Source of the DNA: CAUYXS01 sp965248495 | Lineage (GTDB): Bacteria; Chloroflexota; Dehalococcoidia; Lucifugimonadales; Australimonadaceae | Assembly (NCBI GenBank): GCA_965248495.1 | Contig: CBDFJL010000003.1 | Coordinates: 496,001-560,000, forward strand | Reading direction: 5' to 3' | DNA: 64,000 bases | Part shown: in pieces, positions 1 through 9,161 of the stretch | Layout of the letters: each line of letters starts with the position of its first letter | Numbering within the stretch: the stretch's first letter is position 1 | Made by a program: the position numbers and the translations under genes | Notes under the pieces: model-generated | The model's input: the letters and a program-made list of their open reading frames with translations, nothing else | Databases searched by the model: none | Told to the model about the DNA's origin: nothing

Positions 1-177
1 GGCCAGCTTGCCCGCCTCGGTCATCTCCTGCCGGTGGACGGCGCGAATGGCGTTGGCGGATAGCCGGATGATCTCTCGTGAGGCCTGGATGGCGACCTCA
101 CGGGCCGTGTGCTTCTTGGTGAGCTCGGCGATGGCGTTCGCAGTGATCTCGTTCAGGCGGGCTTCGTAGTCAGGCAT
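1..177 (-). CDS. Translin-family protein, N-terminal part (cut by window edge)
   Basis: The 59 visible codons begin MPDYEARLNEI and include AREVAIQASREIIRLS followed by NAIRAVHR. This is the helical pattern at the N-terminus of translin-family nucleic-acid-binding proteins, which occur in archaea and some bacteria. The start is the ATG at 177. There is no Shine-Dalgarno sequence; a TACCCT -10 box ends six bases before the ATG, so the message is probably leaderless. The gene is divergent from the complex I operon. The C-terminal part lies outside the window, so the family call rests on one third of the protein. Confidence 0.6.
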   Translation of the reverse strand, partial: MPDYEARLNEITANAIAELTKKHTAREVAIQASREIIRLSANAIRAVHRQEMTEAGKLA

Positions 178-183
178 GGCGCG

Positions 184-194
184 AGGGTAGCACA
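184..194 (-). promoter_or_regulatory. Extended -10 promoter of the translin-family gene
   Basis: Read on the minus strand this is TGTGCTACCCT, an extended -10 (TGC then TACCCT). Six bases separate it from the ATG, placing the predicted transcription start at or next to the start codon. The similar TGTGCTACCGT lies before the gene ending at 11827. Confidence 0.45.
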
Positions 195-334
195 GCGGTG
201 CCATTCATCGATGCGGCCGGGTCTAACTAGGGCGGGGTTGTCACCGTAGCGCGCCAATCGATAGCCGGTAGCGGGAAGTCCGGAACGCGATCCGGCGGCG
301 AGTGGGTCCAGGGCAGTGCCCTGGCTTGTGCGAC

Positions 335-363
335 TTTTCACGTACACCCCCGTGTGCTATGCT
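335..363 (+). promoter_or_regulatory. Predicted promoter of the nuo operon
   Basis: TTTTCA (335-340), a 17-base spacer and TATGCT (358-363) preceded by TGC form a recognisable sigma-70-type promoter. An in-frame GTG at 371 sits seven bases after the -10, so a leaderless NuoB start is possible. The ribosome-binding-site-led ATG at 434 is the alternative. Confidence 0.5.
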
Positions 364-433
364 CGCGCCGGTGGCTCGGGGGCCGCTCCAGCAGGCAACG
401 GACGGCTCGCCGACCCCTCAGGAGGCGCCCAGC

Positions 434-1072
434 ATGGAACCGCCGTCCAGCGACGTTGAGCTTCGGTCGGCCTATGGCCAGGGAGCGACGCCTGCCGAGG
501 AGTGGGACGCCGACCGTATCGAGGGCGCAACCATCGAGGGCCTGAAGTGGTCTGCCCAAGAGGCCTTCCCCGAGCCCCTCATCCAAGTCCCCGACGACTA
601 CCGTGGCAACATCGCGGTCACCTCGATGGATGCGCTGCTCAACTGGAGCCGCCGCTCCGCCACCTGGCCGGTCGCCTTCGGGCTGGCCTGTTGCGTATTC
701 GAGATGCTGGCCTCCGCGATGGGCCGATTCGACCTGGCCCGCTTTGGCATGGAGACGATGCGCGCATCGCCTCGCCAGGCGGACCTGCTCATCGTCTCCG
801 GCACGCTGACCTGGAAGATGGCGCCCGCCGTGCGCCGCATCTACGACCAGATGGCGGAGCCCAAGTGGGTGATCGCGATGGGCGTGTGCGCGACCTCCGG
901 CGGCCCCTACTACCAGGGCTACAGCGTCGTCCCCGGCGTGAACCACATCGTGCCGGTGGATGTCTACGTGCCCGGGTGCCCACCCCGGCCCGATGCGCTG
1001 CTGTACGGGATCATGCAGCTGCACGACAAGATCAAGAAGTACCGGCTGGGTCGCCAGCCAGCGGGGGCGTAG
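434..1072 (+). CDS. nuoB: NADH-quinone oxidoreductase subunit B
   Basis: Peripheral-arm subunit that carries the terminal N2 4Fe-4S cluster and passes electrons to quinone. The cluster ligands are visible: a Cys pair in ACCVFEM, Cys in GVCATSGGPY and Cys in PGCPPRP. The chosen start is the ATG at 434 because AGGAGG (420-425) lies eight bases upstream; it gives 212 residues, normal for the family. An in-frame GTG at 371 directly downstream of the promoter would add 21 residues. First gene of a tight operon. Unusually, nuoA does not precede it; only a promoter and the divergent translin-family gene do. Confidence 0.95.
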   Translation: MEPPSSDVELRSAYGQGATPAEEWDADRIEGATIEGLKWSAQEAFPEPLIQVPDDYRGNIAVTSMDALLNWSRRSATWPVAFGLACCVFEMLASAMGRFDLARFGMETMRASPRQADLLIVSGTLTWKMAPAVRRIYDQMAEPKWVIAMGVCATSGGPYYQGYSVVPGVNHIVPVDVYVPGCPPRPDALLYGIMQLHDKIKKYRLGRQPAGA

Positions 1073-1073
1073 C

Positions 1074-1550
1074 GTGTCTATAGCCACGCCGGGCCACGCC
1101 CTGGCGGATGTGCTGCGGGAGCGTTTCGGCGACGCCGTCGTCGGCTCCGATGAGCTCGCGGCGCTGGTCGCGCCTGAGTCTGTCCGCGACGTCTGCGCCT
1201 ACCTCAAGGCCGAGCCGGAGCACGACTACAAGCTGCTCAACGCCATCACCGCGGTCGACTACGTCGAGTACTTCGAGCTGGTCTACCACCTCACCTCCAT
1301 CGAGCGGAACGCGACGGCGGTGGTGAAGGCCAAGGTCTACGGCCGTAGCGAGCCGTCGCTGCCCTCCGTCGTGCCGGTCTGGAAGGGCGCCGACCTTCAG
1401 GAGCGCGAGGTATATGACCTCATGGGTGTCGTCTTCGAAGGCCACACCAACCTCAAGCGCCTACTGCTGTGGGAAGGCTTCGAGGGCCATCCACTCCGGC
1501 GTGACTACCTTGAGCCGCCACTCCCCTACAAGTGGCCACACGGTGGGTAG
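1074..1550 (+). CDS. nuoC: NADH-quinone oxidoreductase subunit C
   Basis: Subunit of the connecting arm of complex I (30-kDa type). The family signature is intact: EREVYDLMGVVFEGH, then LKRLLLWEGFEGHPLRRDY near the C-terminus. The start is taken as GTG 1074, one base after the nuoB stop and behind a G-rich stretch, giving 158 residues; upstream in-frame ATGs lie inside nuoB. It is a separate gene, not fused to nuoD. Confidence 0.93.
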   Translation: MSIATPGHALADVLRERFGDAVVGSDELAALVAPESVRDVCAYLKAEPEHDYKLLNAITAVDYVEYFELVYHLTSIERNATAVVKAKVYGRSEPSLPSVVPVWKGADLQEREVYDLMGVVFEGHTNLKRLLLWEGFEGHPLRRDYLEPPLPYKWPHGG

Positions 1551-1559
1551 GTCTAGACC

Positions 1560-2666
1560 ATGACGCTGCACACCGAGCCGGTGACGGTCAACATTGGTCC
1601 GCACCACCCCAGCACTCACGGCGTGTTCCGGATGCGCGTGACCTTCGACGGCGAGAACGTGCAGGACGTCGAGCCGGTCATCGGCTACCTGCATCGTGGC
1701 ACCGAGAAGCTGGCCGAAGAGCGCCAGTACACGCAGGTGATCACCCTCACCGACCGCCTTGACTACGTGGCGTCCATGACCAATAACCAGGCCTACGTAC
1801 TCTCGTGCGAGCGGCTCGTCGGCGTGGAGGTGCCGGAGCGGGGCATGTACCTGCGGACCATCGCAGCCGAGCTCCAACGCATCGCCAGCCACCTCGTCGG
1901 CGTCGGGTTCTTCCTGGCCGAGCTGGGCGGGTTCGGCGGCACCGCGCTGATGTACTGCTTCCGCGAGCGCGAGCGCATCCTCGACATGTTCGAGATGCTC
2001 TGCGGCGCTCGCATCACCGTGTCCTACATGCGTATCGGCGGTGTCTACCAGGACGCGCCTGACGAGTTCTGGCCCGCGCTTCGGCGCTTTCTGGACGCGA
2101 TGCCCGGCTACGCGGACGAGCTCTACGACCTCGTCTTCGCCAGCGAGATCGTCGTCGCACGCACCAAGAACGTCAGCGTCATCACCGCCGAGCAGGCCAT
2201 CGACGCGTCCATTACCGGCCCGGTGCTTCGCGCCTGCGGCGTGCCATGGGACATCCGCAAGGCCGCGCCCTACGATGCCTACGACCGTGTGGACTTCGAC
2301 GTCGTCACGGCTACGGGCGGCGACAACTTCGATCGCTTCTGGGTGCGCATGGAGGAGGTGCGGCAGTCGCTGCGCATCATCGAGCAGTGCGCCCAGCAGA
2401 TCGAGAGCGGGCCTGTCCGCGCCACCATGGCGATGCTGTTCCGCCCCCCGCCGGGCGAGGCATACGTCCCGATCGAGGCGCCCAAGGGCGAGCTCGGCTT
2501 CTACCTCGTCAGCGACGGAAGCATCGCGCCGTACCGATGCAAGATCCGATCCCCTTCTCTCATCAACCTGTCGCTGTTCAAGGAGATGCTGGTCGGTTGG
2601 AAGCTGGCCGACATCGTCGTCAGCCTCGGCAGCCTCGACTTCAACATGGGCGAGGTTGACCGCTAG
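1560..2666 (+). CDS. nuoD: NADH-quinone oxidoreductase subunit D
   Basis: The 49-kDa quinone-binding subunit, related to the large subunit of NiFe hydrogenases. The N-terminus has the conserved IGPHHPSTHG motif and the C-terminus ends with LGSLDFNMGEVDR, the usual end of the family. At 368 residues it is full length. It starts nine bases after nuoC and its stop shares one base with the GTG start of nuoH, indicating translational coupling. Confidence 0.96.
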   Translation: MTLHTEPVTVNIGPHHPSTHGVFRMRVTFDGENVQDVEPVIGYLHRGTEKLAEERQYTQVITLTDRLDYVASMTNNQAYVLSCERLVGVEVPERGMYLRTIAAELQRIASHLVGVGFFLAELGGFGGTALMYCFRERERILDMFEMLCGARITVSYMRIGGVYQDAPDEFWPALRRFLDAMPGYADELYDLVFASEIVVARTKNVSVITAEQAIDASITGPVLRACGVPWDIRKAAPYDAYDRVDFDVVTATGGDNFDRFWVRMEEVRQSLRIIEQCAQQIESGPVRATMAMLFRPPPGEAYVPIEAPKGELGFYLVSDGSIAPYRCKIRSPSLINLSLFKEMLVGWKLADIVVSLGSLDFNMGEVDR

Positions 2667-3862
2667 TGGGCGACGTGCTGACCGACAACGCGGTCTACCG
2701 CAACGTCTACGACTTCGTCGTGGACGGCCTCGGCGCGGAGTGGTCGTGGCTCGCCTACGCCACGGCGGCCCTCGTGCTGGTGCTGCTGACCGTGAACGTC
2801 CTGCTGGGGCTGGCCACCGGCTACACCTGGGCGGAGCGCCGCCTCCTCGGCCGCTTCACCAACCGGCTGGGCCCGAACCGCGTGGGGCGGTTCGGCCTTC
2901 TCCAGCCCATCGCGGACGCCGTCAAGCTGCTGACAAAGGAGGACACCGTCCCGCGCGCCGGCGACCGGATCGTGTTCAATCTTGCCCCCGTCGTGATGTT
3001 GGGGTCCGTCGTGCTTGCCCTTGGCGTGCTGCCCCTGGGACGCAATACGTTCGTCGCCGACCTCAACATCGGCCTGCTCTACCTGGTCGCCGTGTCGGGG
3101 CTGGCGTCCGTCGCCGTGCTGATGGCGGGGTACGCCTCGGCCAACAAATTCTCAACCTTCGGGAGCATGCGCGCGGCCGCGGTGCTGGTCAGCTACGAGG
3201 TGCCGCTGGTCATGGCGTTGCTGGGCGCAACCCTGCTGGCCGGGTCGATGTCGCTCGTGGCAACGGTCGAGGCCCAAGCGGTGCCCTTCCTGCTGGTGGC
3301 ACCGCTCGGCGCCTTCGTCTTTTTCGCAGCGACGCTCGCTGAGCTGAACCGCAGCCCGTTCGACGTGACGGAGGGTGAGTCGGAGATCGTTGCCGGCTAC
3401 CTGACGGAGTACAGCGGTATGAAGTTCGGGACCTTCATGCTGGCCGAATTCGCCGCGCTCATGGTCGCGGGTGCCTTCTTCGCCATGCTCTTCCTCCAGG
3501 GGTGGCGATGGGACTTCCTGCCGTCGCACCTCTGGATGCTCATCAAGGTCGGTGGGTTCGCCATCGTCGCCACCTGGGTCCGCGCCACGCTCCCGCGCCT
3601 GCGGCCCGACCAGATCCTGGCGTTCGCCTGGAAGTTCCTGTTCCCCATCAGCCTGATCAACGTCGTGGCGCTCGCCACCGAGCGGCTCGCCTTCGCCGAC
3701 CCCGCGGGGGCGCTGAGCACCGGCGACCTGTGGCTCATGGCGGCGATCAACGCGGCGCTGGCGGCCGTCGCCATCCCGGCGTTGGCGCGCATTGGCCGCG
3801 TGGGCGAGCGCCCGCCGCGGATCGTGGCCCTACCGACGGCGACACGCATGGAGGCGCGCTGA
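2666..3862 (+). CDS. nuoH: NADH-quinone oxidoreductase subunit H
   Basis: Membrane subunit joining the peripheral arm to the proton-pumping arm and forming part of the quinone chamber. The conserved loop reads AERRLLGRFTNRLGPNRVG followed by GLLQPIADAVKLLTKED, and LAELNRSPFDVTEGESE is also present. Several hydrophobic helices span its 398 residues. Start is GTG 2666, overlapping the nuoD stop (TAGTG). The stop overlaps the nuoI start as ATGA. Confidence 0.96.
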   Translation: MGDVLTDNAVYRNVYDFVVDGLGAEWSWLAYATAALVLVLLTVNVLLGLATGYTWAERRLLGRFTNRLGPNRVGRFGLLQPIADAVKLLTKEDTVPRAGDRIVFNLAPVVMLGSVVLALGVLPLGRNTFVADLNIGLLYLVAVSGLASVAVLMAGYASANKFSTFGSMRAAAVLVSYEVPLVMALLGATLLAGSMSLVATVEAQAVPFLLVAPLGAFVFFAATLAELNRSPFDVTEGESEIVAGYLTEYSGMKFGTFMLAEFAALMVAGAFFAMLFLQGWRWDFLPSHLWMLIKVGGFAIVATWVRATLPRLRPDQILAFAWKFLFPISLINVVALATERLAFADPAGALSTGDLWLMAAINAALAAVAIPALARIGRVGERPPRIVALPTATRMEAR

Positions 3863-4446
3863 TGTACGGAACCGGCATGGCCAAGGCCTTCGGAGTGACG
3901 CTGCGCAACTTCTTCCGCAAGCCCTTCACCATCCAGTACCCGGAGGAGAAGGTACCGCAGCACCCGAGGTTCCGCGGCCAGGAGTTCGTCTGGTACGAGG
4001 ACCGCTGCACCGGCTGCGCGTCCTGCGCCAAGTTCTGCCCGCTGGGCATCATCCGTATCGTCACCGACGCTGAGGGCGGCGGCAACGAGCAGGACGGCGG
4101 CTCGTACAAGATCGAGACCTTCGACATCGACCAGGCGCGGTGCATGTACTGCGGCCTGTGCGTGGAGGCGTGCCCGTACGACGCCCTGCACATGGGTACG
4201 CAGTTCGAGTCGGCCCAGCTGCGACGCGAGGACCTCGTTGTCACCATGGACGTGCTGCGCGCGCGGGACAAGCACCCCAGCGCGTGGTTCAGGCCCCAGC
4301 TTGCGCGCGACGGCTTCAACCCGTACGCGGAGCAGGCGGACGCGGAGAGGGTCGGGCGCGAGCCCTTCTTCTGGCACCCGAAGCGCCCCGCGACGCTGCC
4401 GGAGGGCGAGGCGAAGGAAGCGTCGGCCGACGGCGACTACGAGTAG
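3862..4446 (+). CDS. nuoI: NADH-quinone oxidoreductase subunit I
   Basis: Carries two 4Fe-4S clusters (N6a/N6b) that wire electrons toward NuoB. Both binding motifs are complete: CTGCASCAKFCP and CMYCGLCVEACP. Start ATG 3862 overlaps the nuoH stop (ATGA), giving 194 residues. The C-terminal 40 residues are charged and variable. Because NuoEFG are not in this cluster, the electron donor feeding this ferredoxin-like subunit is unknown; ferredoxin or another reductant is possible. Confidence 0.95.
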   Translation: MYGTGMAKAFGVTLRNFFRKPFTIQYPEEKVPQHPRFRGQEFVWYEDRCTGCASCAKFCPLGIIRIVTDAEGGGNEQDGGSYKIETFDIDQARCMYCGLCVEACPYDALHMGTQFESAQLRREDLVVTMDVLRARDKHPSAWFRPQLARDGFNPYAEQADAERVGREPFFWHPKRPATLPEGEAKEASADGDYE

Positions 4447-4466
4447 CCGGAGCCTACGGACCACAC

Positions 4467-4979
4467 GTGGACAACGCATTTCAGGAAGCCGTCTTCTGGG
4501 CCCTCGCCGTCGTGACCGTGGGCGGTGCGCTGCTGGTGGTGCTCCAGCGCGACATGTTCCGCGCCGCGCTCTCGCTCATCGTCAGCTTCCTGGGCGTGGC
4601 CGGCATCTTCGCGCAGCAGAACGCCGAGTTCCTGGCCGTGGCTCAGGTGATGATCTACGTCGGTGCGGTCTCCATCCTCGTGATCTTCGCCGTCATGTTC
4701 ACCCGCGACGTGCCCCAGGCGAGCCGCGTGACCAACCTCCAGCCCATCGCCATCATGAGCGCGGCGCTCATCCTGTCCGGCCTGGTGTGGGCCGTGGTCC
4801 AAGCCGAGTGGCAGGTCCTGCCGGAGACCCTGCCCGGCCCAATCGAGGCGGTGCTGGTGAACACCCCTGCTGAGCTGGGGACGCTGCTGCTGAGCGACTA
4901 CGTCCTCGCCTTCGAGGCGGTGGGCGTGCTACTGCTGGCTGCGGTCATCGGAGCGCTGGCCTTGGTGCGGGAGCGCTAG
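4467..4979 (+). CDS. nuoJ: NADH-quinone oxidoreductase subunit J
   Basis: Membrane-arm subunit with five predicted helices. Typical segments are QRDMFRAALSLIVSFLGVAG and VAQVMIYVGAVSILVIFAVM, the latter containing the conserved glycine helix implicated in coupling. Start chosen as GTG 4467, 20 bases after nuoI, giving 170 residues. The 80 bases after it contain a short CCCCTC/GAGGGG inverted repeat before nuoK. Confidence 0.93.
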   Translation: MDNAFQEAVFWALAVVTVGGALLVVLQRDMFRAALSLIVSFLGVAGIFAQQNAEFLAVAQVMIYVGAVSILVIFAVMFTRDVPQASRVTNLQPIAIMSAALILSGLVWAVVQAEWQVLPETLPGPIEAVLVNTPAELGTLLLSDYVLAFEAVGVLLLAAVIGALALVRER

Positions 4980-5059
4980 ACCATGTGCCGTAACGCCATC
5001 CCCCTCACCCCCGCGGGGAGAGGGGATACCGTCCGTCGAAGGCGAAAGAGCGCTGCGCA

Positions 5060-5404
5060 ATGCTAGAGCGTCTCCTGGTGTTGTCAGCGGTGTTATTCGC
5101 CATCGGACTCTACGGCGCGCTGTCCCGGCGCAACGTCATCGCCGTCCTGATCTCCACCGAGATCATGCTGAACGGCGTCAACGTGGCCCTGGTGGCGTTC
5201 TCGCGCTATGTGGTCCCCGCCGAGGTCCGGCTGGCGGGCGCCAATGCTGAGACGGCCGGCGCCGTGCTGACCGGCCAGGCGTTCGTCGTGTTCGTCGTCG
5301 TGGTGGCGGCGGCCGAGGTCGCGCTCGGGTTGGCGCTGGTCATCGCGCTGGTGCGCAATCGCGACACCACCGACATCACCGAGATGACCCTGATGCGGCA
5401 CTAG
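5060..5404 (+). CDS. nuoK: NADH-quinone oxidoreductase subunit K
   Basis: Small three-helix antiporter-like subunit. ALSRRNVIAVLISTEIMLNG carries the conserved intramembrane Glu used in proton transfer, and a second Glu follows in AAAEVALGLALVIAL. At 114 residues it is slightly longer than the usual 100 because of an insertion after helix 2. The start is ATG 5060. Confidence 0.94.
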   Translation: MLERLLVLSAVLFAIGLYGALSRRNVIAVLISTEIMLNGVNVALVAFSRYVVPAEVRLAGANAETAGAVLTGQAFVVFVVVVAAAEVALGLALVIALVRNRDTTDITEMTLMRH

Positions 5405-5471
5405 CCGGGACGAGTCGAGCAGGTAGCCCGCGACGACCGGGTCAAGGACGACCGGATCGAGTAGGAAAAGA

Positions 5472-5666
5472 ATGTGGGTTGAATACAAACGCGTGCCGAC
5501 GCTGATGGCGGCCGAGATGTGGTCGGAGATCCTCGAAGGCGAGGGGCTGCCGGTGCGGCTGCTGCCCGTTGGGGATATCACCGAGCACGGCGAGTCGGTC
5601 CCGTTCCGGGTCATGGTACCGATAGGGCGCGAGCACGTCGCCGATGAAATCCTGAGGAAGCTCTAG
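5472..5666 (+). CDS. DUF2007-like small protein inside the nuo operon
   Basis: A 64-residue protein, MWVEYKRVPTLMAAEMW onward, with AEILEGEGLPVRLLP-type spacing (SEILEGEGLPVRLLP) and a final VPIGREHVADEIL. This resembles DUF2007-type putative signal-transducing proteins, small alpha-beta domains of unknown role. It stops two bases before nuoL, so it is probably cotranscribed and coupled. A role in complex I assembly or regulation is possible but rests only on position. Confidence 0.65.
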   Translation: MWVEYKRVPTLMAAEMWSEILEGEGLPVRLLPVGDITEHGESVPFRVMVPIGREHVADEILRKL

Positions 5667-5668
5667 GC

Positions 5669-7672
5669 ATGATCAACGAGCAGGCCACGTGGGCCATCGT
5701 CCTGCTGCCGCTCGGCGCCGCCGTGCTGATCGCCTTCGTGGTCCGCCCGCTGGCCGGGCCGACGTCACGGCTGAGTGCCTACGTGACCATCGCCGCCATC
5801 GCCGCGTCGTTCGGGCTCAGCATCTGGGCCCTGCGCTCGGTGCTGGGCGGGCACGGCGACGCCATCGGCTTCGCGTCCCACTCCTGGTTCGTCATCGGCG
5901 ACCCAGCCGAGGGCGGTTTCGCGATGACCCTGGGCGTGCTGCTGGACCCGCTCACGGCCATCATGCTCGTGGTCGTCACCGGCGTGAGCCTGATGGTGCA
6001 GGTCTACTCGCAGGGCTACATGCGTGATGCGCAATCCAGGCCGGACCGCTCGTACGCGCGCTACTTCGGCTTCATGGCCCTGTTCACGGCGTCGATGCTC
6101 GGCCTGGTCACGGCCCGCAACCTGATCCAGCTCTTCGTCTTCTGGGAGCTCGTCGGCCTGTCCTCCTACCTACTCATCGGCTTCTGGCATGAGCGGCCGG
6201 CAGCGGTAAACGCCGCCAAGAAGGCCTTCATCGTCACGCGCCTCGGCGACTTCGGCTTCCTGCTGGCGCTCCTGTATCTGTTCGCGCAGAGCCCGACCTT
6301 CGCGGCGGCGGGCCTCAACCCCTTCGAGATCCCGGACATTTGGGCCGCCACGCCGTTGATTGCCGGCGGCATCGTCACGTGGATCGCGCTGGGGCTGTTC
6401 GCGGGCGCGGTCGGCAAGTCAGCGCAGTTCCCGCTGCACACGTGGCTCCCCGACGCCATGGAGGGGCCGACGCCGGTGTCGTCGCTCATCCACGCCGCGA
6501 CCATGGTGGCGGCGGGCGTTTTCTTGGTTGCGCGCATGTTCCCGCTGTTCGAGGCGAGCCCCGCTGCTCTCACGGTCGTCGCTGTCATCGGCGGCTTCAC
6601 CGCCGTCTTCGCCGCGAGCATGGCGCTCGTCGCCAACGACATCAAACGGGTACTGGCCTACTCGACGGTGAGCCAGCTGGGCTACATGTTCATCGCGCTG
6701 GGGGTGGGTCTGCCGGTGGTCGCGATGTTCCACCTGTTCACGCACGCTTTCTTCAAGTGCCTGCTGTTCCTGGGGGCGGGCAGCGTCCACCACAGCGCCC
6801 GGACCTTCGACATGCGCTACATGGGTGGTCTGCGAAAGACCATGCCCCTCACCTACGCGGTGGTCCTCATCGGCGCGCTGAGCCTCGCGGGCGTTTTCCC
6901 GCTGGCGGGGTTTTGGTCGAAGGACGAGGTCCTGGCTGGCGCCTGGGACGGGACGCACGCGTCCGGCCTCGGCGTCTCGCGGCTGGTCTTCTGGCTCGGC
7001 CTCGTCGCTGCCCTGATGACGGCCTTCTACATCTCCCGCTTGGTGTTCATGACCTTCCACGGGACGTTCAGGGGCGGCATCGACGCGGTGCCCGAAGCCG
7101 AGAAGCAGCCCCATGAGGCGGGCGAGCACGTCCACCTCGCCGAGTCGCCGTGGGTGATGATGCTGCCGATGGCCGCGCTGGCGGGCGCCGCCGTCGGGGC
7201 CGGCTACCTGGCCAACGCCACCACGGACGTCGCAAGCATCCCGTCGCACTGGTTCGCCCACGCCTTCGGCGAGGAGGGCGAGCGCTTCCACGTCGGCGTC
7301 GCGTTGGCCTCCTCCGCGGCGGCCGCGGCGGGCATCGGCCTCGCAGCGCTCATGTACCAGACGCGGGCAATCTCACCGGCACGGCTGACCTCCGCCCTGC
7401 GGCCCCTCCACGTGCTCCTGAGCCAGCGCTACTACCTCGATCATCTTTACGAGGGCCTATTTGTGCGCCGCCTGGCCTACGGTGGCCTGTTCCTGGTGGC
7501 GGACTGGTGGGACCGTCGTATTGTCGACGGCTTTGCGGACCTGACCGGGTGGGTGGGACGCAACTCCGGCCGCGCTATGGCCCAACTGCAGACCGGGCAG
7601 GTCCAGGCCTACGGCATCGCGGTCTCCGTGGGCGCGGGCACGCTCCTGTTGGCCTACATGGCGAGCCAGTGA
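5669..7672 (+). CDS. nuoL: NADH-quinone oxidoreductase subunit L
   Basis: Largest antiporter-like proton-pumping subunit with the long lateral helix at its C-terminus. Key stretches: LFVFWELVGLSSYLLIGFW (conserved Glu), GAVGKSAQFPLHTWLPDAM (conserved Lys and proton-channel motif) and VSSLIHAATMVAAGVF. At 667 residues it has normal length. Starts two bases after the DUF2007-like gene and is followed eight bases later by nuoM. Confidence 0.96.
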   Translation: MINEQATWAIVLLPLGAAVLIAFVVRPLAGPTSRLSAYVTIAAIAASFGLSIWALRSVLGGHGDAIGFASHSWFVIGDPAEGGFAMTLGVLLDPLTAIMLVVVTGVSLMVQVYSQGYMRDAQSRPDRSYARYFGFMALFTASMLGLVTARNLIQLFVFWELVGLSSYLLIGFWHERPAAVNAAKKAFIVTRLGDFGFLLALLYLFAQSPTFAAAGLNPFEIPDIWAATPLIAGGIVTWIALGLFAGAVGKSAQFPLHTWLPDAMEGPTPVSSLIHAATMVAAGVFLVARMFPLFEASPAALTVVAVIGGFTAVFAASMALVANDIKRVLAYSTVSQLGYMFIALGVGLPVVAMFHLFTHAFFKCLLFLGAGSVHHSARTFDMRYMGGLRKTMPLTYAVVLIGALSLAGVFPLAGFWSKDEVLAGAWDGTHASGLGVSRLVFWLGLVAALMTAFYISRLVFMTFHGTFRGGIDAVPEAEKQPHEAGEHVHLAESPWVMMLPMAALAGAAVGAGYLANATTDVASIPSHWFAHAFGEEGERFHVGVALASSAAAAAGIGLAALMYQTRAISPARLTSALRPLHVLLSQRYYLDHLYEGLFVRRLAYGGLFLVADWWDRRIVDGFADLTGWVGRNSGRAMAQLQTGQVQAYGIAVSVGAGTLLLAYMASQ

Positions 7673-7679
7673 GCGCCCC

Positions 7680-9155
7680 ATGCTGAGCGTCATCGTCTTC
7701 CTCCCCGCCGCGGGCGCCGTGCTGATCATGGCGTTTGGCCGCGACCCTCGCGCGGCGCGGGCGCTCGCGCTGGCCACCGTGGTCGCCGAGCTGGTGCTGA
7801 CGCTCGTGCTGTTCGCGACCTTCGACCGCGAGGCGGCGGACGGATTCGACCTCGTCGAGCGAGCCAGCTGGATCAGCGCGTTCGGCATCCAGTACCTACT
7901 GGGCGTGGACGGGCTCAGCGCCCCAATGGTGCTGCTCAACGGCCTGCTGGGGGTGGCGGCGGTGCTGGTCTCGTGGCGCGTGTCCACGAACGTACGGGCG
8001 TACTTCGTTTGGCTCCTGGTCCTCGAGACGTCGGTCATGGGCGTGTTCCTATCGCTCGACCTCATCCTGTTCTTTGTCTTCTGGGAGCTCGAGCTGATTC
8101 CGATGTACTTCCTCATCGCCATGTGGGGAACGGGGCGCCGCGAATACTCCGCGATGAAGTTTCTCGTCTACACGTTTCTGGGCTCGGCCTTTATGCTCGC
8201 GGCCATCATCGCGCTCTACTTCTCGTTCCCCTCGGCCGAGCGCACCTTCGACATGACGGTGCTCGCGCAGCGCGATCTCACGGCGCTGATCGTGCCCGCC
8301 AGCACCATCTTCGCCGGCTTCCTCATCGCCTTTGCGGTCAAGCTGCCCATCTTCCCGCTCCACACGTGGCTGCCCGACGCACACACCGACGCACCGACGG
8401 CGGTGAGCGTCATGCTCGCCGGGGTGCTGCTGAAGATGGGCGGCTACGGCCTGCTGCGCATCAACGCCGGGCTGTTGCCCGAGGAGATGCAGCGGGCCGC
8501 GCCATTGTTGGCGGCCCTGGCGGTGGTGAACGTGCTGTACGGCGCCTTCATCGTCATGCGCCAGACCGACCTCAAGCGCTTGGTGGCTTACAGCTCAGTA
8601 AGCCACATGGGCTTCGTGGTGCTCGGCATAGCCTCGCTGGGCGCGTCGCGGGTAACGGACGTCGGGGTCAACGGTGCGGCGATGCAGCTGTTCACCCACG
8701 GCACGATTACCGGCCTGCTTTTCGTGCTCGTGGGCCTGGTCTACGACCGCACGCACACGAGGCACATCCCGGACATGGGCGGCATGATCGGCCGGATGCC
8801 GCTCATCGGCGCGGCCTTCATGCTCGCAGGGCTGGCGTCGCTGGGGTTGCCTACGACGAGCGGTTTCGTGGCCGAGATCCTCATTTTCATCGGGACGTTC
8901 CACGTCTACGCGTGGGCGACGGGGCTGGCCGCCTTCGGGGTCGTGCTGGCCGCCGGCTACATGCTCTGGACGATCCAGCGCACCATGTTCGGCCCCCGCC
9001 TGGATCGTTGGAACGGCTTGACCGACGCCACCGTCGTCGATGCCGGGGCCATCGGGGTTCTGTTGGTGCCGGTGATGGTCATCGGCATCTACCCACGGAT
9101 CCTGACCGACGTCTTCGAAGTCGGTCTCGCCCCAATCCTGGCGAGGTTCGGCTAA
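7680..9155 (+). CDS. nuoM: NADH-quinone oxidoreductase subunit M
   Basis: Antiporter-like proton-pumping subunit of 491 residues. LFFVFWELELIPMYFLIAMW holds the conserved Glu and FAVKLPIFPLHTWLPDAH the conserved Lys/channel motif, and VAYSSVSHMGFVVLG follows. The start ATG 7680 lies seven bases after the nuoL stop. Order L-M-N is the standard one. Confidence 0.96.
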   Translation: MLSVIVFLPAAGAVLIMAFGRDPRAARALALATVVAELVLTLVLFATFDREAADGFDLVERASWISAFGIQYLLGVDGLSAPMVLLNGLLGVAAVLVSWRVSTNVRAYFVWLLVLETSVMGVFLSLDLILFFVFWELELIPMYFLIAMWGTGRREYSAMKFLVYTFLGSAFMLAAIIALYFSFPSAERTFDMTVLAQRDLTALIVPASTIFAGFLIAFAVKLPIFPLHTWLPDAHTDAPTAVSVMLAGVLLKMGGYGLLRINAGLLPEEMQRAAPLLAALAVVNVLYGAFIVMRQTDLKRLVAYSSVSHMGFVVLGIASLGASRVTDVGVNGAAMQLFTHGTITGLLFVLVGLVYDRTHTRHIPDMGGMIGRMPLIGAAFMLAGLASLGLPTTSGFVAEILIFIGTFHVYAWATGLAAFGVVLAAGYMLWTIQRTMFGPRLDRWNGLTDATVVDAGAIGVLLVPVMVIGIYPRILTDVFEVGLAPILARFG

Positions 9156-9161
9156 GACACC

